Assembly: GCA_009840545.1 (NCBI GenBank)
Contig: VXNM01000009.1
Location: forward strand, 126,559 to 190,558
DNA from: Gammaproteobacteria bacterium
GTDB taxonomy: Bacteria; Pseudomonadota; Gammaproteobacteria; Pseudomonadales; Azotimanducaceae
Length of the DNA: 64,000 nucleotides
Direction of reading: 5' to 3'
Shown: one piece after another, positions 40,507 to 50,232 of the stretch
Numbering within the stretch: position 1 is the stretch's first letter
Layout of the letters: every line of letters starts with the position of its first letter
Translations under genes and position numbers: made by a program
Notes under the pieces: model-generated
What the model was told of the DNA's origin: nothing
The model's database searches: none
What the model saw: the letters and a program-made list of their open reading frames with translations, nothing else

Positions 40507-42390
40507 TCACCAACCTCGGATTATGTGGCGTTCGCCTTCTTCTTCAAGGGCCTTCGCATCTTCGTCGGTAAGGTACTTGCGAGCCGTTTCGATTTGTTCG
40601 TCGGTCAGCGTTTTTTCATAACGGTTGTAGGATAAAAGCGCCATTGCGCCTCTCGACTTAGCTTCTTTGGTTGGAAATCGGTTCATTGAATTAAGCATTC
40701 CTTCGGGATCGGAGCTGGCCCATGCTGAGGCTATTGACGCATAGAATTCAGATTGCTCGGACTCGGGAAATTGTTGAGCCATGTTCAGTGCCTCATCGAT
40801 CTCTCCATCTCGAATCAATGCGCCACTCACGATTCGATAGGCTTGAAGCCTCGTTGTACCTTTACGCACACGAGGAAGTAGCTCAATTGCTTTATCCAAG
40901 TCTGAATATGTAAGTTGAGAAATCACCTGCATCTCCAGTCCCATTCCCATCCAGCTCCCGTTTTCGCCCTCTTCGATTGGTAACGACAGAGCCACGGACA
41001 TTGCGCGCTCGGGATCACTACTTACAAGCCCGTACATAATTCCAGAGAGCAATTGAGGCCTAATGTCCGCAATAGCGGGTTCGTTCAGTATCCAATCAAG
41101 AGTAGCCTCAGAGTCGGCATACCACCAAGTACTAACAACAGATTGCGCTGCTGCAGTCCGTGTATCACCTGATTCCAAGCCCAGTACCAAACGGATCGCT
41201 TCATCACGAGAATCATGCGCTATTTGCCCGATGGCCGTCGAAGTCGCTGTACCTTGAACATGTGCCGGCATCGCATCTATTTGATCCAACACCTCATGTG
41301 GCTTGTTAGAAGCCCAATTTCTAACCACATTCCGTTCCAACTCCGAGCGCAAGGTCCTTTTCTCAACTTCAGAGACAGCTACTAGAGCGGACTGTGGATC
41401 AGACATTGTCCAGGTCAGTGTCACGCTTCTAACAATCGAATTGTGTGGGTCATTCTCTAGGTTCAACGCGAACTTGAACGCTCCAGCAGGATCGGTACGT
41501 GCAGCAGTTCCCAAAACGTTACTCATCACGTATCGCCGGACTTCCGAATTTGTTAACGACTGTTCGATTTGATCCAAGACAGTCAGTCCGCTCTTCTCAA
41601 CCCAAGCCGAAGCCACTCGCGAAATGCTCCACGTGTGTTGCCTATTGTCCTGCACTTCAAGAACAAGCTCGTTCCATGCTTTTTCGGGATCTCCAATTGC
41701 ATCTTCAATTTTTTGCGCGGTGATGGCTGTAATTGCAATTTCCTCATTCCCTAGATCACGTGCGATCGACTTGAGAACCTCATCGGAAAGATCTTTCCTT
41801 GCGTGCACAATGGCGTTTACGGCAGAGTACTTCCAATCGTCATCTAGTGTCCGAGCATGTGCAACGGCATCATCGAGATTGGACTGTGCCCACTCCTGGT
41901 ATACGTTGTCGACAAATTGGCCGGGATAGAACTGCGGGTCCATCTCACCCAACAGTCTCAATGCACGTTTGGGATTGAGCTGTGCAAGCCTTTGAACAAC
42001 AGCCATTTGCATACCACTTCTTAGGCTGTTTCGAGGGGCATCCAAAGTTTGCTCAAATAGTTCTGCCACCTTGGCCTCATTCGATTTCGCCAAAAGGTTG
42101 CGCAGCGTGACGCTTCTCTCAAACGCACTCTTGATTTGTTCGAGATCGTCAAGACTGCTGGGAATCGCTGAAGTAGAACTGGAAGTACCAGACTCTTCTG
42201 TTGGTGCAGGTTGCTCATACGCGACGGATTCAGTCATGGCTGGAGGACTTTGAATCTCAGCGTCTGCAAATTGATCGGTGTTGGCCGGTGCGACGAGAAG
42301 CCAGTAGACAGCGCTTGCAGCACCAATACCAAGGAGGAAAGCGAGTCCGAGTAGCGAAAATAATGTGCCTTGCGATCGAGGAAAATTCAT
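40507..42390 (-). CDS. Membrane-anchored alpha-helical repeat protein (paralogue 1)
   Basis: 627 residues. A single N-terminal transmembrane anchor (LLGLAFLLGIGAASAVYWLLV, about 13-33) is followed by a Ser/Thr/Glu-rich linker to about residue 80. The remaining 540 residues are helical repeats of roughly 35-40 residues with a loose W-x(4-6)-DP-x(2)-A pattern, for example TWTMSDPQSALVAVSEV and AWASSDPEGMLNSMNRF. The N-in anchor predicts that the repeat domain faces the periplasm. Not a family I can name; the repeats resemble TPR/HEAT-like solenoids used for protein binding. Its neighbour at 42506 is a same-length duplicate, and a third relative is at 53827. Confidence 0.75.
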   Translation of the reverse strand: MNFPRSQGTLFSLLGLAFLLGIGAASAVYWLLVAPANTDQFADAEIQSPPAMTESVAYEQPAPTEESGTSSSTSAIPSSLDDLEQIKSAFERSVTLRNLLAKSNEAKVAELFEQTLDAPRNSLRSGMQMAVVQRLAQLNPKRALRLLGEMDPQFYPGQFVDNVYQEWAQSNLDDAVAHARTLDDDWKYSAVNAIVHARKDLSDEVLKSIARDLGNEEIAITAITAQKIEDAIGDPEKAWNELVLEVQDNRQHTWSISRVASAWVEKSGLTVLDQIEQSLTNSEVRRYVMSNVLGTAARTDPAGAFKFALNLENDPHNSIVRSVTLTWTMSDPQSALVAVSEVEKRTLRSELERNVVRNWASNKPHEVLDQIDAMPAHVQGTATSTAIGQIAHDSRDEAIRLVLGLESGDTRTAAAQSVVSTWWYADSEATLDWILNEPAIADIRPQLLSGIMYGLVSSDPERAMSVALSLPIEEGENGSWMGMGLEMQVISQLTYSDLDKAIELLPRVRKGTTRLQAYRIVSGALIRDGEIDEALNMAQQFPESEQSEFYASIASAWASSDPEGMLNSMNRFPTKEAKSRGAMALLSYNRYEKTLTDEQIETARKYLTDEDAKALEEEGERHIIRGW

Positions 42391-42505
42391 GAGTTCAGGC
42401 TAAGGGACGAATTATCTGAATGTTATTTGTATAAGTTCCGCCGGTCAATCTGGTTTGGAGTCGAGCAACCTGTTCGTGTTCTGTTACTTGTGCCAATACA
42501 AAGAA

Positions 42506-44389
42506 TCAGAAGCCAAGGAACATGTGACCTTCATCTTGTTCTTCTAGTGCTTTAGCATCTTCGTCTGTGAGATATTTCTTGGCCTCTTCGATTTGCTCGT
42601 TGGTCAGCGATTCTTGATAGCTGTTATAGGAAATGAGCGACATTGCAGCTCTCGACTTAGCCTCTTTGGTCGGTAATCGGCTCATCGAATTGAGCAACCC
42701 TTCAGGATCGGACCGGGCCCAGGCTGTGCCTACAGCAACATAGAAATCGGATCTTTCAGACTCGGGAAACTGTTGAGCCATGTTCAGTGCCTCGTCGATG
42801 TCTCCATTTCGAATCAATGCTCCACTCACCATTTGGTACGCTTGAAGCTTCGTTGGACCTTTTCGTACCCTAGGAAGTAGCTCAAGCGCTTTGTCCAAGT
42901 CCATATAGGACAAACTAGAAATTACGGTTAATTCCATCCCCATTCCCCTCCACATGCCCTCCTTGCCTTCCTCTATGGGCTGTGAAAGTGCCGCGGACAT
43001 CGCAAGTTCAGGATCAACATGTACAATCCTGTACAAGATTTCAGACAGCAACTGAGGTCTCAAGTCTTCAACACTAGGTTCATTGAGAACCCAATCAAGC
43101 GCTGCCTTTGGATCTTGGTATGACCATGTTCTGGCAACTGTATTTGCAGCAGACAGCCTGGTCGCGCTAGATTCCATGCCAGCAATCAGACTTACAGCTT
43201 CCTCCGGAGATTCTCTAACGATTTGACTTAAAGCGCTACTTATAGCGCTGGCGTGAACATAGCGTGGCAATGAATCGATGCTATCCAATACTCTATGTGG
43301 CTCATCATCAGCCCACGTATCGACGACTGCCTCTTCCAGCTCTCTACGCAAGGTCTTTTTTTCGACCGAGGATGCAGCCGTTAGAGCAGCCTGCGGATTG
43401 GATCTTGCCCATGTAGATATCACGTTCCGAGCAACCATATGATATTGGTCATTCTCAATTGTCAACGCAATCCTGAATGCCTCAGCCGGATTGGACGCAG
43501 CCACGTCTTGAAGTACATGATGCATTACGCTTTGACGCATATCCACGTTGGTTAGTGACTGGTATATCTGGTCCAGAACACCCAATCCACTCTGTTCAAC
43601 CCAAACCGACGCTACTTGCAAGATACTCCACATGTGTTGCCTATCGTCCTGCATGTTGATAGCGTATTCATTCCATGCTCTCTCGGGATCTTCCATTGCG
43701 TCTTCAAGCTTTTGACGCGCTATCGCCGCAATGGCGATCTGTTCGTCGCCGAGGTCTCGAGCAATCGACTTAAGGACCTCTTCGGACAGGTCAATCCTTT
43801 CTTGCACAATTGCGTGCAACGCAGATTGTTTCCAGTCGTCGTCTAATGTCCTTGCATGCGCAATGGCTTCATCAAGATTGGAATGCGCCCATTCTTGATA
43901 GACGACACCTACGAATCGGGCAGGATAGTTCCGCTCGCTCATTTCACGAACGTGTCGAAGTGCTAGCTTGGGGTTGAGCTGGGCGAACCTTCGAATGACC
44001 ACAGTTTGTATGCCATTCCTCTGATTGTTTGAGAAAACGTCTTCTGATTGATTCAGTAGATCGGCGACCTGAGCCTCGTCTGAATTCAACAGAAGATTGC
44101 GGAGAGCCAAGCCTCTCTCAAACGAGCTCTTGAATTGATCGAGATCGTCAAGATCACCTAGAACCTTCTTAGGTGATATTGCAGCACTAGTGTCATCTGT
44201 AGGCGCAGATTGCTCATAGGCAGAATTATCAATTTGAACTGTCGAACTTTGATCTTCAGTATCTGCCAATTGGTCGTTGTCAGCCGGAGCGACGAGAAGC
44301 CAGTAGACAGCGCTCGCCGCACCAATGCCAAGAACGAAAGCGAGTCCGAGCAACGAAACGGAGGTGCCTTGCGATCTACGAGAATTCAT
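42506..44389 (-). CDS. Membrane-anchored alpha-helical repeat protein (paralogue 2)
   Basis: 627 residues, exactly the length of the gene downstream and closely similar from end to end. The same N-terminal anchor (GLAFVLGIGAASAVYWLLVAP), a linker rich in Asp, Ser and Thr, and the same run of DP-A helical repeats (TWARSNPQAALTAASSV, AWARSDPEGLLNSMSRLP). Divergence is highest in the linker and lowest in the C-terminal 150 residues. Promoter-proximal DNA is duplicated too. Likely periplasmic scaffolding or binding function; no catalytic motif is visible. Confidence 0.75.
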   Translation of the reverse strand: MNSRRSQGTSVSLLGLAFVLGIGAASAVYWLLVAPADNDQLADTEDQSSTVQIDNSAYEQSAPTDDTSAAISPKKVLGDLDDLDQFKSSFERGLALRNLLLNSDEAQVADLLNQSEDVFSNNQRNGIQTVVIRRFAQLNPKLALRHVREMSERNYPARFVGVVYQEWAHSNLDEAIAHARTLDDDWKQSALHAIVQERIDLSEEVLKSIARDLGDEQIAIAAIARQKLEDAMEDPERAWNEYAINMQDDRQHMWSILQVASVWVEQSGLGVLDQIYQSLTNVDMRQSVMHHVLQDVAASNPAEAFRIALTIENDQYHMVARNVISTWARSNPQAALTAASSVEKKTLRRELEEAVVDTWADDEPHRVLDSIDSLPRYVHASAISSALSQIVRESPEEAVSLIAGMESSATRLSAANTVARTWSYQDPKAALDWVLNEPSVEDLRPQLLSEILYRIVHVDPELAMSAALSQPIEEGKEGMWRGMGMELTVISSLSYMDLDKALELLPRVRKGPTKLQAYQMVSGALIRNGDIDEALNMAQQFPESERSDFYVAVGTAWARSDPEGLLNSMSRLPTKEAKSRAAMSLISYNSYQESLTNEQIEEAKKYLTDEDAKALEEQDEGHMFLGF

Positions 44390-44722
44390 GAGTTCAGGCT
44401 ATGGAACGAATTCTTCGAATGTTATGCGTTTGTGCGCCACCGGTCAATTCACATCCAACATCTGCTTGAGTTCCCACGTTGTGCATTTTTGTACGAGTCT
44501 CGGATTTGTGACTAGTCGGAATTCGTGGCTTCACTTGTGGATAGAAGTTCTTAAGATCTGCCTAACAGATCCGCCAACAACTGTTCATCGGATTCTGCTC
44601 GAGAGTCTCACAATTCGAGAGTTGGTACGAAAGTCTAGTCTCGAAGTCGAACACCTTAAGTGTCTTTGCACTAGGCAATGTAGCTTGCGATCCTAGCAAT
44701 TCGGTAAGTTTGCTGGAGCTCC
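44390..44722. other. Intergenic stretch upstream of helical-repeat gene 2
   Basis: 333 bp. The first 75 bp belong to the duplicated upstream region; the rest shows no gene, RNA shape or repeat. It lies between the start of one minus-strand gene and the stop of another, so a promoter for the 42506-44389 gene is expected here. Confidence 0.4.
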
Positions 44723-45805
44723 TTATTCTGCTTTCAGATTTTTCTCTTCCCAAGCTCGAACGTTCGCGATGGACTCATCGAAAAGTCGTTCGTAGTTTCC
44801 AACCGTCACTAAGTGCATGGTCTCGGAGTCGAGCAACGCCCAAAGATCTGTCAAAATTTCATAGGACTTGTTATACCCCTCCCAGCTGCTCGGAGCGACC
44901 GCATCGGAGCCAAAGAGAAAGCGGGTCGGGTGCTCGTTCAACAAGTTGGCCCAAGCTTGAGCAGTCTCTGTGTCTGCAACCATATAGTCGTTGACCAGAT
45001 CCCAGGAAATGTCGGCGGCGACATGGCTCAAATCTGGATCGTCCATCATTTGATCCATGAGACTTACGTGTTCGACACTAGGTCCCACAAATCTCCCAAG
45101 CCCAGTGTGAGCCCAGACAATCGTTGCATCGGGATGCCGTTTCAGAACTTTCATCAAGTCTTCGTAGTGATCCGGAACTACACCTGGTCTCACATTGTCG
45201 ATGTCGCAGTGAAGGAAAGCAACGAGACCGATTTCAGCCACCAGATCAAATATCTTGTCCAATGCCGGATTGTGAAGACTAGCCGCATGCCCTGTTACTT
45301 TGGAAGATACAAACTCCTTATGGATGCTGAATTCACCGACTCCGGAAAACACACCCGGGAACGCCAATAGCACACGTTTGATGTGGTCAGTCGCGTACAT
45401 GTCAGTGGGATTGAATCCAGTAATCATTGGGTCAACTCGTTTTTTCTGATCTTCTGATAGTTTCATGTATTGGCTTGCGAGCATCGCATCAATAAACGAG
45501 TAGTAGTACAGAGATGCAGCAGAACGGAGGTAGTAGTTGGGAGCTCTCTCGCCTGAAACGAAGTAGTCCCACTTTTGCTGAAGAGGAATTCCCATCACTG
45601 TGAAGCGACCTACTCTGTCTCCCACCAGTTCCAGAGTGTCTTCCATCGATACACCTTCCTGAATGTAGTTGGTGAGATGAAGATGAGCATCGTGGTAGAG
45701 AATTGAAGTTTCTTCTGTGTCTTCAGATTTGGCTGAACCACCGATTGCGACGAGACAAATCGCCACCAAGCAGCCGACCGTAGTGGAAAAGGAATATGTC
45801 CTCAT
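44723..45805 (-). CDS. Exported amidohydrolase-superfamily protein
   Basis: 360 residues with a signal peptide (TVGCLVAICLVAIGGSAKSED). The mature part is an amidohydrolase_2-like TIM barrel: HDAHLHL (first metal site), GVGEFSIHKE, FLHCDIDN, VWAHTGLGRF, and LFGSDAVAP with the final conserved Asp. It is therefore a periplasmic metal-dependent hydrolase or lactonase-like enzyme of unknown substrate. It is distinct from the cytoplasmic amidohydrolase at 27525, sharing only the fold. No gene is close enough to define an operon. Confidence 0.82.
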   Translation of the reverse strand: MRTYSFSTTVGCLVAICLVAIGGSAKSEDTEETSILYHDAHLHLTNYIQEGVSMEDTLELVGDRVGRFTVMGIPLQQKWDYFVSGERAPNYYLRSAASLYYYSFIDAMLASQYMKLSEDQKKRVDPMITGFNPTDMYATDHIKRVLLAFPGVFSGVGEFSIHKEFVSSKVTGHAASLHNPALDKIFDLVAEIGLVAFLHCDIDNVRPGVVPDHYEDLMKVLKRHPDATIVWAHTGLGRFVGPSVEHVSLMDQMMDDPDLSHVAADISWDLVNDYMVADTETAQAWANLLNEHPTRFLFGSDAVAPSSWEGYNKSYEILTDLWALLDSETMHLVTVGNYERLFDESIANVRAWEEKNLKAE

Positions 45806-46007
45806 GTGTGCATGCTCTCAAGGATTCTTCCTCATGGTACAACGATTTTCGTTCCTCAAAACGGGCATTACACACTGTCAGAAGCCGAACATGGGCTGGA
45901 GGTTGGCTTCTCTCAATGGCGATGTGCTATCTTGCCTTAGCACGCTAGCGGAGCACGAATCTTCGCCTTGAATTAGTGATCAAAGACGAAAGAAAGGAGC
46001 ATTTCAA

Positions 46008-46373
46008 ATGGATGTAACTGGCTCTTGGGTCAACCAAAACGGATCGGTTCTAACTATCGAATCAGAAGTGAATGGAATAATCTCGGGAAAATTCGTATCG
46101 ACGAAGGGACGTGCTGCCCGAGGAATTTCCTATCCTGTGATTGGAACAAGAAACCACAATCTGGTCTCTTTCTCCGTCAATTTTCAATCCGTAGAGCAGG
46201 ACTTGCGGGCGATTACGACATTTTCGGGGAGATTGGAGCCAGGCTCAACGCCCGCCATTCATACGATGTGGATACTGGCACGAGAATTCGAAGATCCCAA
46301 GCAAACTAAGCCGACGCATGTTTGGAACACATTCCTTACGAATAGCGATGTGTTCACACTTGAAGAAGGCTAG
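46008..46373 (+). CDS. Avidin/streptavidin-like protein without signal peptide
   Basis: 121 residues matching one streptavidin protomer: GSWVNQNGSVLTI at the N-terminus, TTFSGRLE in the middle, TMWILA and HVWNTFLTNSDVF near the end. By alignment to streptavidin, the biotin contacts Asn23, Ser27, Ser45, Thr90, Trp108, Trp120 and Asp128 correspond to N9, S13, S31, T70, W88, W106 and D114. Tyr43 and Trp79 are Phe (F29, F59), a change seen in other bacterial avidins. An ideal AAAGGAG lies 8 nt before the ATG, so the start is firm and there is no leader: it should be cytoplasmic, unlike most avidins. Stops convergently 5 bp from an acyl-CoA dehydrogenase gene. Confidence 0.88.
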   Translation: MDVTGSWVNQNGSVLTIESEVNGIISGKFVSTKGRAARGISYPVIGTRNHNLVSFSVNFQSVEQDLRAITTFSGRLEPGSTPAIHTMWILAREFEDPKQTKPTHVWNTFLTNSDVFTLEEG

Positions 46374-46378
46374 ACCGA

Positions 46379-47551
46379 CTAATCGGGAAGTCCCAACACA
46401 CGCTTCGCGATGATGTTCAATTGAACTTCTGAAGTTCCACCCTCGATCGAATTGGCTTTGGATCGCAGCCAACCGCGAGTACTTCCCAGCTGGGAGCCGT
46501 CGAATCCAGAACCCTTCCATCCAAGACCCGACGTGCCAAGAATGTCCATGAGTAAGTCTTGACGCGTCATGTTTTGCTCGGTCCCGAAGTACTTGAAGAA
46601 GGAAGAGAGAAAACTTGGAGCCTGCGTGTTTTGCGCTTCCTCGTAGGACCGGCGGATCGTCAGCTGATACGCACGATCGTCTTGCAGCAAATTTATGACA
46701 CGTTGCCTCAGATCGTCATCGGCAATCTTTCCTTTGTCTTCTCCTGCATATTGCTTGGCAGTTTCATCTAAGGTAACAACGCGTTGCCTTGTCGCTCCGC
46801 GCCCTCCTATCGAACTGCGTTCGTACTGAAGAAGCCTTTTTCCGACTGTCCAACCCTGACCCGGTTCTCCAATCAGATTCCTCTTTGGAATTCGCACGTT
46901 GTCGAAAAACGTCTGGCAAAACTCAGATGAACCGCTGATCAATTCGATTGGGGAAACGGTAACTCCAGGCGAATCCATGTCGAATACGACAAATGAAATA
47001 CCCTCGTGTTTAGAAGCATCAAAATCAGTTCGCACCAAGCAAAAAATCCAATCGGCCTGATCCGCTCCTGAAGTCCAAATCTTGGATCCGTTGATTACGA
47101 ATTCATCACCGTCTTCATCGGCACGACACTGTAGACCGGCAAGATCGGACCCCGCGCCCGGTTCGCTGTAACCCTGACACCATCGAATCTCCCCTCGCAC
47201 AATTGGAGGCAGGTGCTCCGAGCACTGCTCACTCGTCCCAAACTCCAAGATCGCTGGTCCAATCATGGTCAATCCATGTCCTGAAAGTGGTGCGCTCGCA
47301 TTGATTCGAGCCATCTCTTCCGCGAGGACTCGCTCTTCATCCTTGCTTAGTCCGCCTCCACTGTACTCTCGGGGCCAAGTCGGAGCTGTCCACCCTCGTT
47401 CTGCCATTCGGTCAAGCCACGTCTTGGTCTCCGGGTTGTGGTATCTAACCTTACGCCCACCAGACGTATAGCTACCAGACGAGCGCATGGTAGGCGGACA
47501 GTTTTGATCCAGCCAAGAGCGGGCTTCTTCGCGAAATGCTGTTAGGGACAT
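46379..47551 (-). CDS. Acyl-CoA dehydrogenase family protein
   Basis: 390-residue FAD-dependent dehydrogenase that introduces a double bond next to the CoA thioester. FAD/substrate segments WCQGYSEPGAGSDLAGLQ and KIWTSGADQADW, a middle beta domain, and the C-terminal helical domain with LDILGTSGLGWKG and EGGTSEVQLNIIAKRVLGLPD are typical. The N-terminal ERGWTAPTWPREYSGGG type is frequent in degradative rather than core fatty-acid enzymes. It lies 75 bp downstream of a TauD-type dioxygenase gene on the same strand; a shared catabolic role is possible. Confidence 0.92.
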   Translation of the reverse strand: MSLTAFREEARSWLDQNCPPTMRSSGSYTSGGRKVRYHNPETKTWLDRMAERGWTAPTWPREYSGGGLSKDEERVLAEEMARINASAPLSGHGLTMIGPAILEFGTSEQCSEHLPPIVRGEIRWCQGYSEPGAGSDLAGLQCRADEDGDEFVINGSKIWTSGADQADWIFCLVRTDFDASKHEGISFVVFDMDSPGVTVSPIELISGSSEFCQTFFDNVRIPKRNLIGEPGQGWTVGKRLLQYERSSIGGRGATRQRVVTLDETAKQYAGEDKGKIADDDLRQRVINLLQDDRAYQLTIRRSYEEAQNTQAPSFLSSFFKYFGTEQNMTRQDLLMDILGTSGLGWKGSGFDGSQLGSTRGWLRSKANSIEGGTSEVQLNIIAKRVLGLPD

Positions 47552-47626
47552 GTCGTTAATTTCGTGGAATCAAAGGAAGAAATTCTAGGTTTTAGTTGCT
47601 CTCAGTTGCGCGATGCACACGAAACT

Positions 47627-48547
47627 TCATGCAATAGACCTCTGATCCGCTGCAACTCTTGCCTCTTGTGCGAATGTTGATGGGTTGTAGTTGTCTGCTC
47701 GCTCATCTCGAACTGTCGGAGCGAATTCAGTAAGTGGGTCGCCCGCAACACGAGTATGACGCATGACTCTAGGTTCGGAATAGTCGTACGGCTGGACCCG
47801 ATGCATGATGCATCTATTGTCAAAGATCGCGAAATCACCAGGTTCCCAGTCTATTCCCCACACCCGAGGAGGTTGAGCAATTGACTCAATCAACTCTTTG
47901 AGGAAAGTGAATGAATGTTCCGCAGAGAATCCTTCAATTCCGTAAGCGTGACGTCCAGAATAGACCGCCTTGCGTCCTGTAACGGGATGAATCTTGACGA
48001 GAGGCCGCAATGGTGCGCCAAACGTATGAAATCCATAGCCTTCACCGGTATGTGTAGGTTGTCCCAGTTGTTCATGAGACCAATAGTTAGAGTGTCGGGC
48101 GCACAAACTACTAAGTTTTTCTTTAGTAGTCGAATCCAATGCATCGTATCCAGCTCGAGCATCCGCCCATTCGGTTTGCCCTCCGCTGGATGGAACCACC
48201 ATCGCCGTTAGAGACGAAGCTTTCGCAGCCAACGGCATGAATGAACTGTCATGATGCCAACGTTCGTTTCCTCGCAAAATCCAAAACCTGTGTGCGTCGT
48301 CTTGCAATACCGAACCGTCTTTTCGCTGATTGCTAATGGGTACGGAGACGTGCTCAAGTTCGCCGAATCTCTTGGCAAATCCGATCTGTTCTTCTTCACT
48401 GAGAAACTGCTTTGGAAAAGTCAGTACTCCGTATTCATGAAACGCTTCCTCAATCGTCGCCCACTCTGATGGGTCAAGGTCTCCCAAGCGAACACTGGTG
48501 ACAGTAGCGCCGAGTGAGACTCCGGAAGGTTCTATTGAGATTGTCAT
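47627..48547 (-). CDS. TauD/TfdA-family Fe(II)/2-oxoglutarate dioxygenase
   Basis: 306 residues. Metal ligands H98-x-D100 in ERWHHDSSF and the distal His249 in CIMHRVQPYD, with a 2-oxoglutarate-binding Arg in RVMRHTRV (R263 or R266), complete the facial triad. PLVKIHPVTGRKAVYSG is a signature of the TauD/TfdA group. Members open C-S, C-O or C-N bonds of taurine, alkyl sulfates, aryloxyacetates and carnitine-like compounds; the substrate here is unknown. Upstream of an acyl-CoA dehydrogenase gene and near a sulfatase gene, which fits a small catabolic set. Confidence 0.93.
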   Translation of the reverse strand: MTISIEPSGVSLGATVTSVRLGDLDPSEWATIEEAFHEYGVLTFPKQFLSEEEQIGFAKRFGELEHVSVPISNQRKDGSVLQDDAHRFWILRGNERWHHDSSFMPLAAKASSLTAMVVPSSGGQTEWADARAGYDALDSTTKEKLSSLCARHSNYWSHEQLGQPTHTGEGYGFHTFGAPLRPLVKIHPVTGRKAVYSGRHAYGIEGFSAEHSFTFLKELIESIAQPPRVWGIDWEPGDFAIFDNRCIMHRVQPYDYSEPRVMRHTRVAGDPLTEFAPTVRDERADNYNPSTFAQEARVAADQRSIA

Positions 48548-48670
48548 GATTGCGAAATTGCTCTTTTCACCACGTCTTGCCGTTCATTGGCACTTCATTC
48601 GCAGTATACATCGCCATTTTGGCGTGGGTGTTCAATGGTAACTACCAAGGAGATTCCGCAAATCATATAG

Positions 48671-50056
48671 TTACCAAGGTTGCTTCAATTGGCTACATGC
48701 GACCCGCTCAAGGATCTGGTTGCGTAACTCATTGCTCACATCAAAAAATTCCGGAATTCCAGCGAGATTGTTGCCTTCTTCTGGGTCCCGAATCCGGTCG
48801 AACAGCAAGTAGACTTGACCTTCTCTATTGGTAGCGGCTTTCCACTCCTTGGTGGCAAGCATGAATTCGCCGCGAAACTCCGACAAACCAGATTCTCGAT
48901 GTACGACGTCGTGTCCATTCATCGCTGCGCACAGGGACTTGGCGAATTGCCGGTACTCGATCTCTCCTGCCGCGAGCTCCACGAGAGTTGGACCCACATC
49001 ACAGTTCTCAGCCATGCTGTGATTCACACATCCATGGCCTTGCTTCGCTGACGCTGGAGTCCGCACGATCAAAGGTACTCGGACTGATCCGTCTAGAAAA
49101 TTCATTTTGTAAATGAGGTCCGCATCGCCATTCATTTCTCCGTGGTCGGACGTGAATGCAATCACCGTGTTATCCAGTTCTCCCCTTTTCTTGATTGCAG
49201 AAAGGATTTCACCGATCTGGTCGTCGATCAACGTTACGTTTCCCGCATAGTTCGCTCGCATAGCCGCTTGATCGCCTGATTCAAAGTGAGGAGTGCTCCT
49301 CTCCATGTAGAAGTCCAGCCATCCCTTTGGACGTTCACTGAAATTGCCAAAGCGATTGGTTGGCTGTGGCATGTCGCCGGTGTCGTACATGCTGGCATAC
49401 GGTTCAGGCGAATCCCACGGTTCGTGCGATCCACCAAAACTCACCCAACAGAACCACGGTTGATCTCGGTCGTACTCTTCAAGGTAACTCTTGGCACATT
49501 GCCCAACATACACATCTGCGTAGTACTCAAGCGGGTGAGTTGAAACTCGTGCAACGTGCGGTTTTGTAGCGAATCGATCTCGATAGTCAGTACGATATGC
49601 TTCTAACAGTCCCTTTTCTTCCCAAAGATTTGTCATGTGGCTCATGACGGCAGCGCTTGCACGAGGACCTCCAATCTCATTGACATCGTCCAATCCGTAT
49701 TCATGCAACAAGCCTTCCTTCAATCTAAGATCGCCTCTATGAGGGTGTAGGTGGGTCTTGCCGAAAAGACTCGTTCGATATCCAAGATCTCGGATTACAC
49801 GCATCCAACTCTGTGCATTCGACGGAAAGGTGAAGTTGATGTTGTTCCAAACGTGTGTGTTGTGGGCGTAAAGCCCACTCTGCAACGTAACTCGAGCAGG
49901 TATGCAGATTGGGGTTGTTGTGACGCAGTTTGAGAATTGGACGCCCTCATTGGCGATTCGATCGAGGTTCTTGGTGTTTACCCAGTTTCCGCTGCATCCC
50001 ATGGCGTCCCAGCGTTGTTGATCCGTCATTAAAAAGAGAATGTTGGGCTTGCTCAT
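48671..50056 (-). CDS. Sulfatase family enzyme (formylglycine-dependent)
   Basis: 461 residues. N-terminal metal site NILFLMTDQQRWD (D12) and the formylglycine motif CIPAR (C51, P53, R55), which is converted post-translationally by a maturation enzyme not found in this window. Further metal and substrate residues lie in SLFGKTHLHPHRG and FTSDHGEMNGD. No signal peptide, so likely cytoplasmic and active on small sulfate esters, phosphonate monoesters or choline sulfate-like compounds, and not on extracellular polysaccharides. It starts divergently from the P450 gene across 176 bp. Confidence 0.92.
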   Translation of the reverse strand: MSKPNILFLMTDQQRWDAMGCSGNWVNTKNLDRIANEGVQFSNCVTTTPICIPARVTLQSGLYAHNTHVWNNINFTFPSNAQSWMRVIRDLGYRTSLFGKTHLHPHRGDLRLKEGLLHEYGLDDVNEIGGPRASAAVMSHMTNLWEEKGLLEAYRTDYRDRFATKPHVARVSTHPLEYYADVYVGQCAKSYLEEYDRDQPWFCWVSFGGSHEPWDSPEPYASMYDTGDMPQPTNRFGNFSERPKGWLDFYMERSTPHFESGDQAAMRANYAGNVTLIDDQIGEILSAIKKRGELDNTVIAFTSDHGEMNGDADLIYKMNFLDGSVRVPLIVRTPASAKQGHGCVNHSMAENCDVGPTLVELAAGEIEYRQFAKSLCAAMNGHDVVHRESGLSEFRGEFMLATKEWKAATNREGQVYLLFDRIRDPEEGNNLAGIPEFFDVSNELRNQILERVACSQLKQPW

Positions 50057-50232
50057 CGGAATTAGCCGTGGGACTTAATCAAGGCGCGTCTTAGGTAATG
50101 CTAGCAATATGGGGCACGTGTTGGATCAAGCAATGCGAGTAGCTTGAACAATTGCTCGTACACATTGCACCTATCTGCTAGTCTAATGAAGGATTCAGGC
50201 TAACAGACCCACCGTTACGAGAAACTCCCACC

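Larger units (their letters stand above)
40507..44465 (-). repeat. Tandem gene duplication including upstream DNA
   Basis: Two units of about 2 kb in direct orientation: 40507 to about 42470, and 42506 to about 44465. Besides the coding parts, about 75 bp before each start is recognisably shared (ATGAGTTCAGGCTA, ACGAATT, CGAATGTTAT-type and CCGGTCAAT segments at 42390-42450 and 44389-44460), so regulation was duplicated with the gene. Coding divergence is substantial, so the duplication is not recent. Confidence 0.75.
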
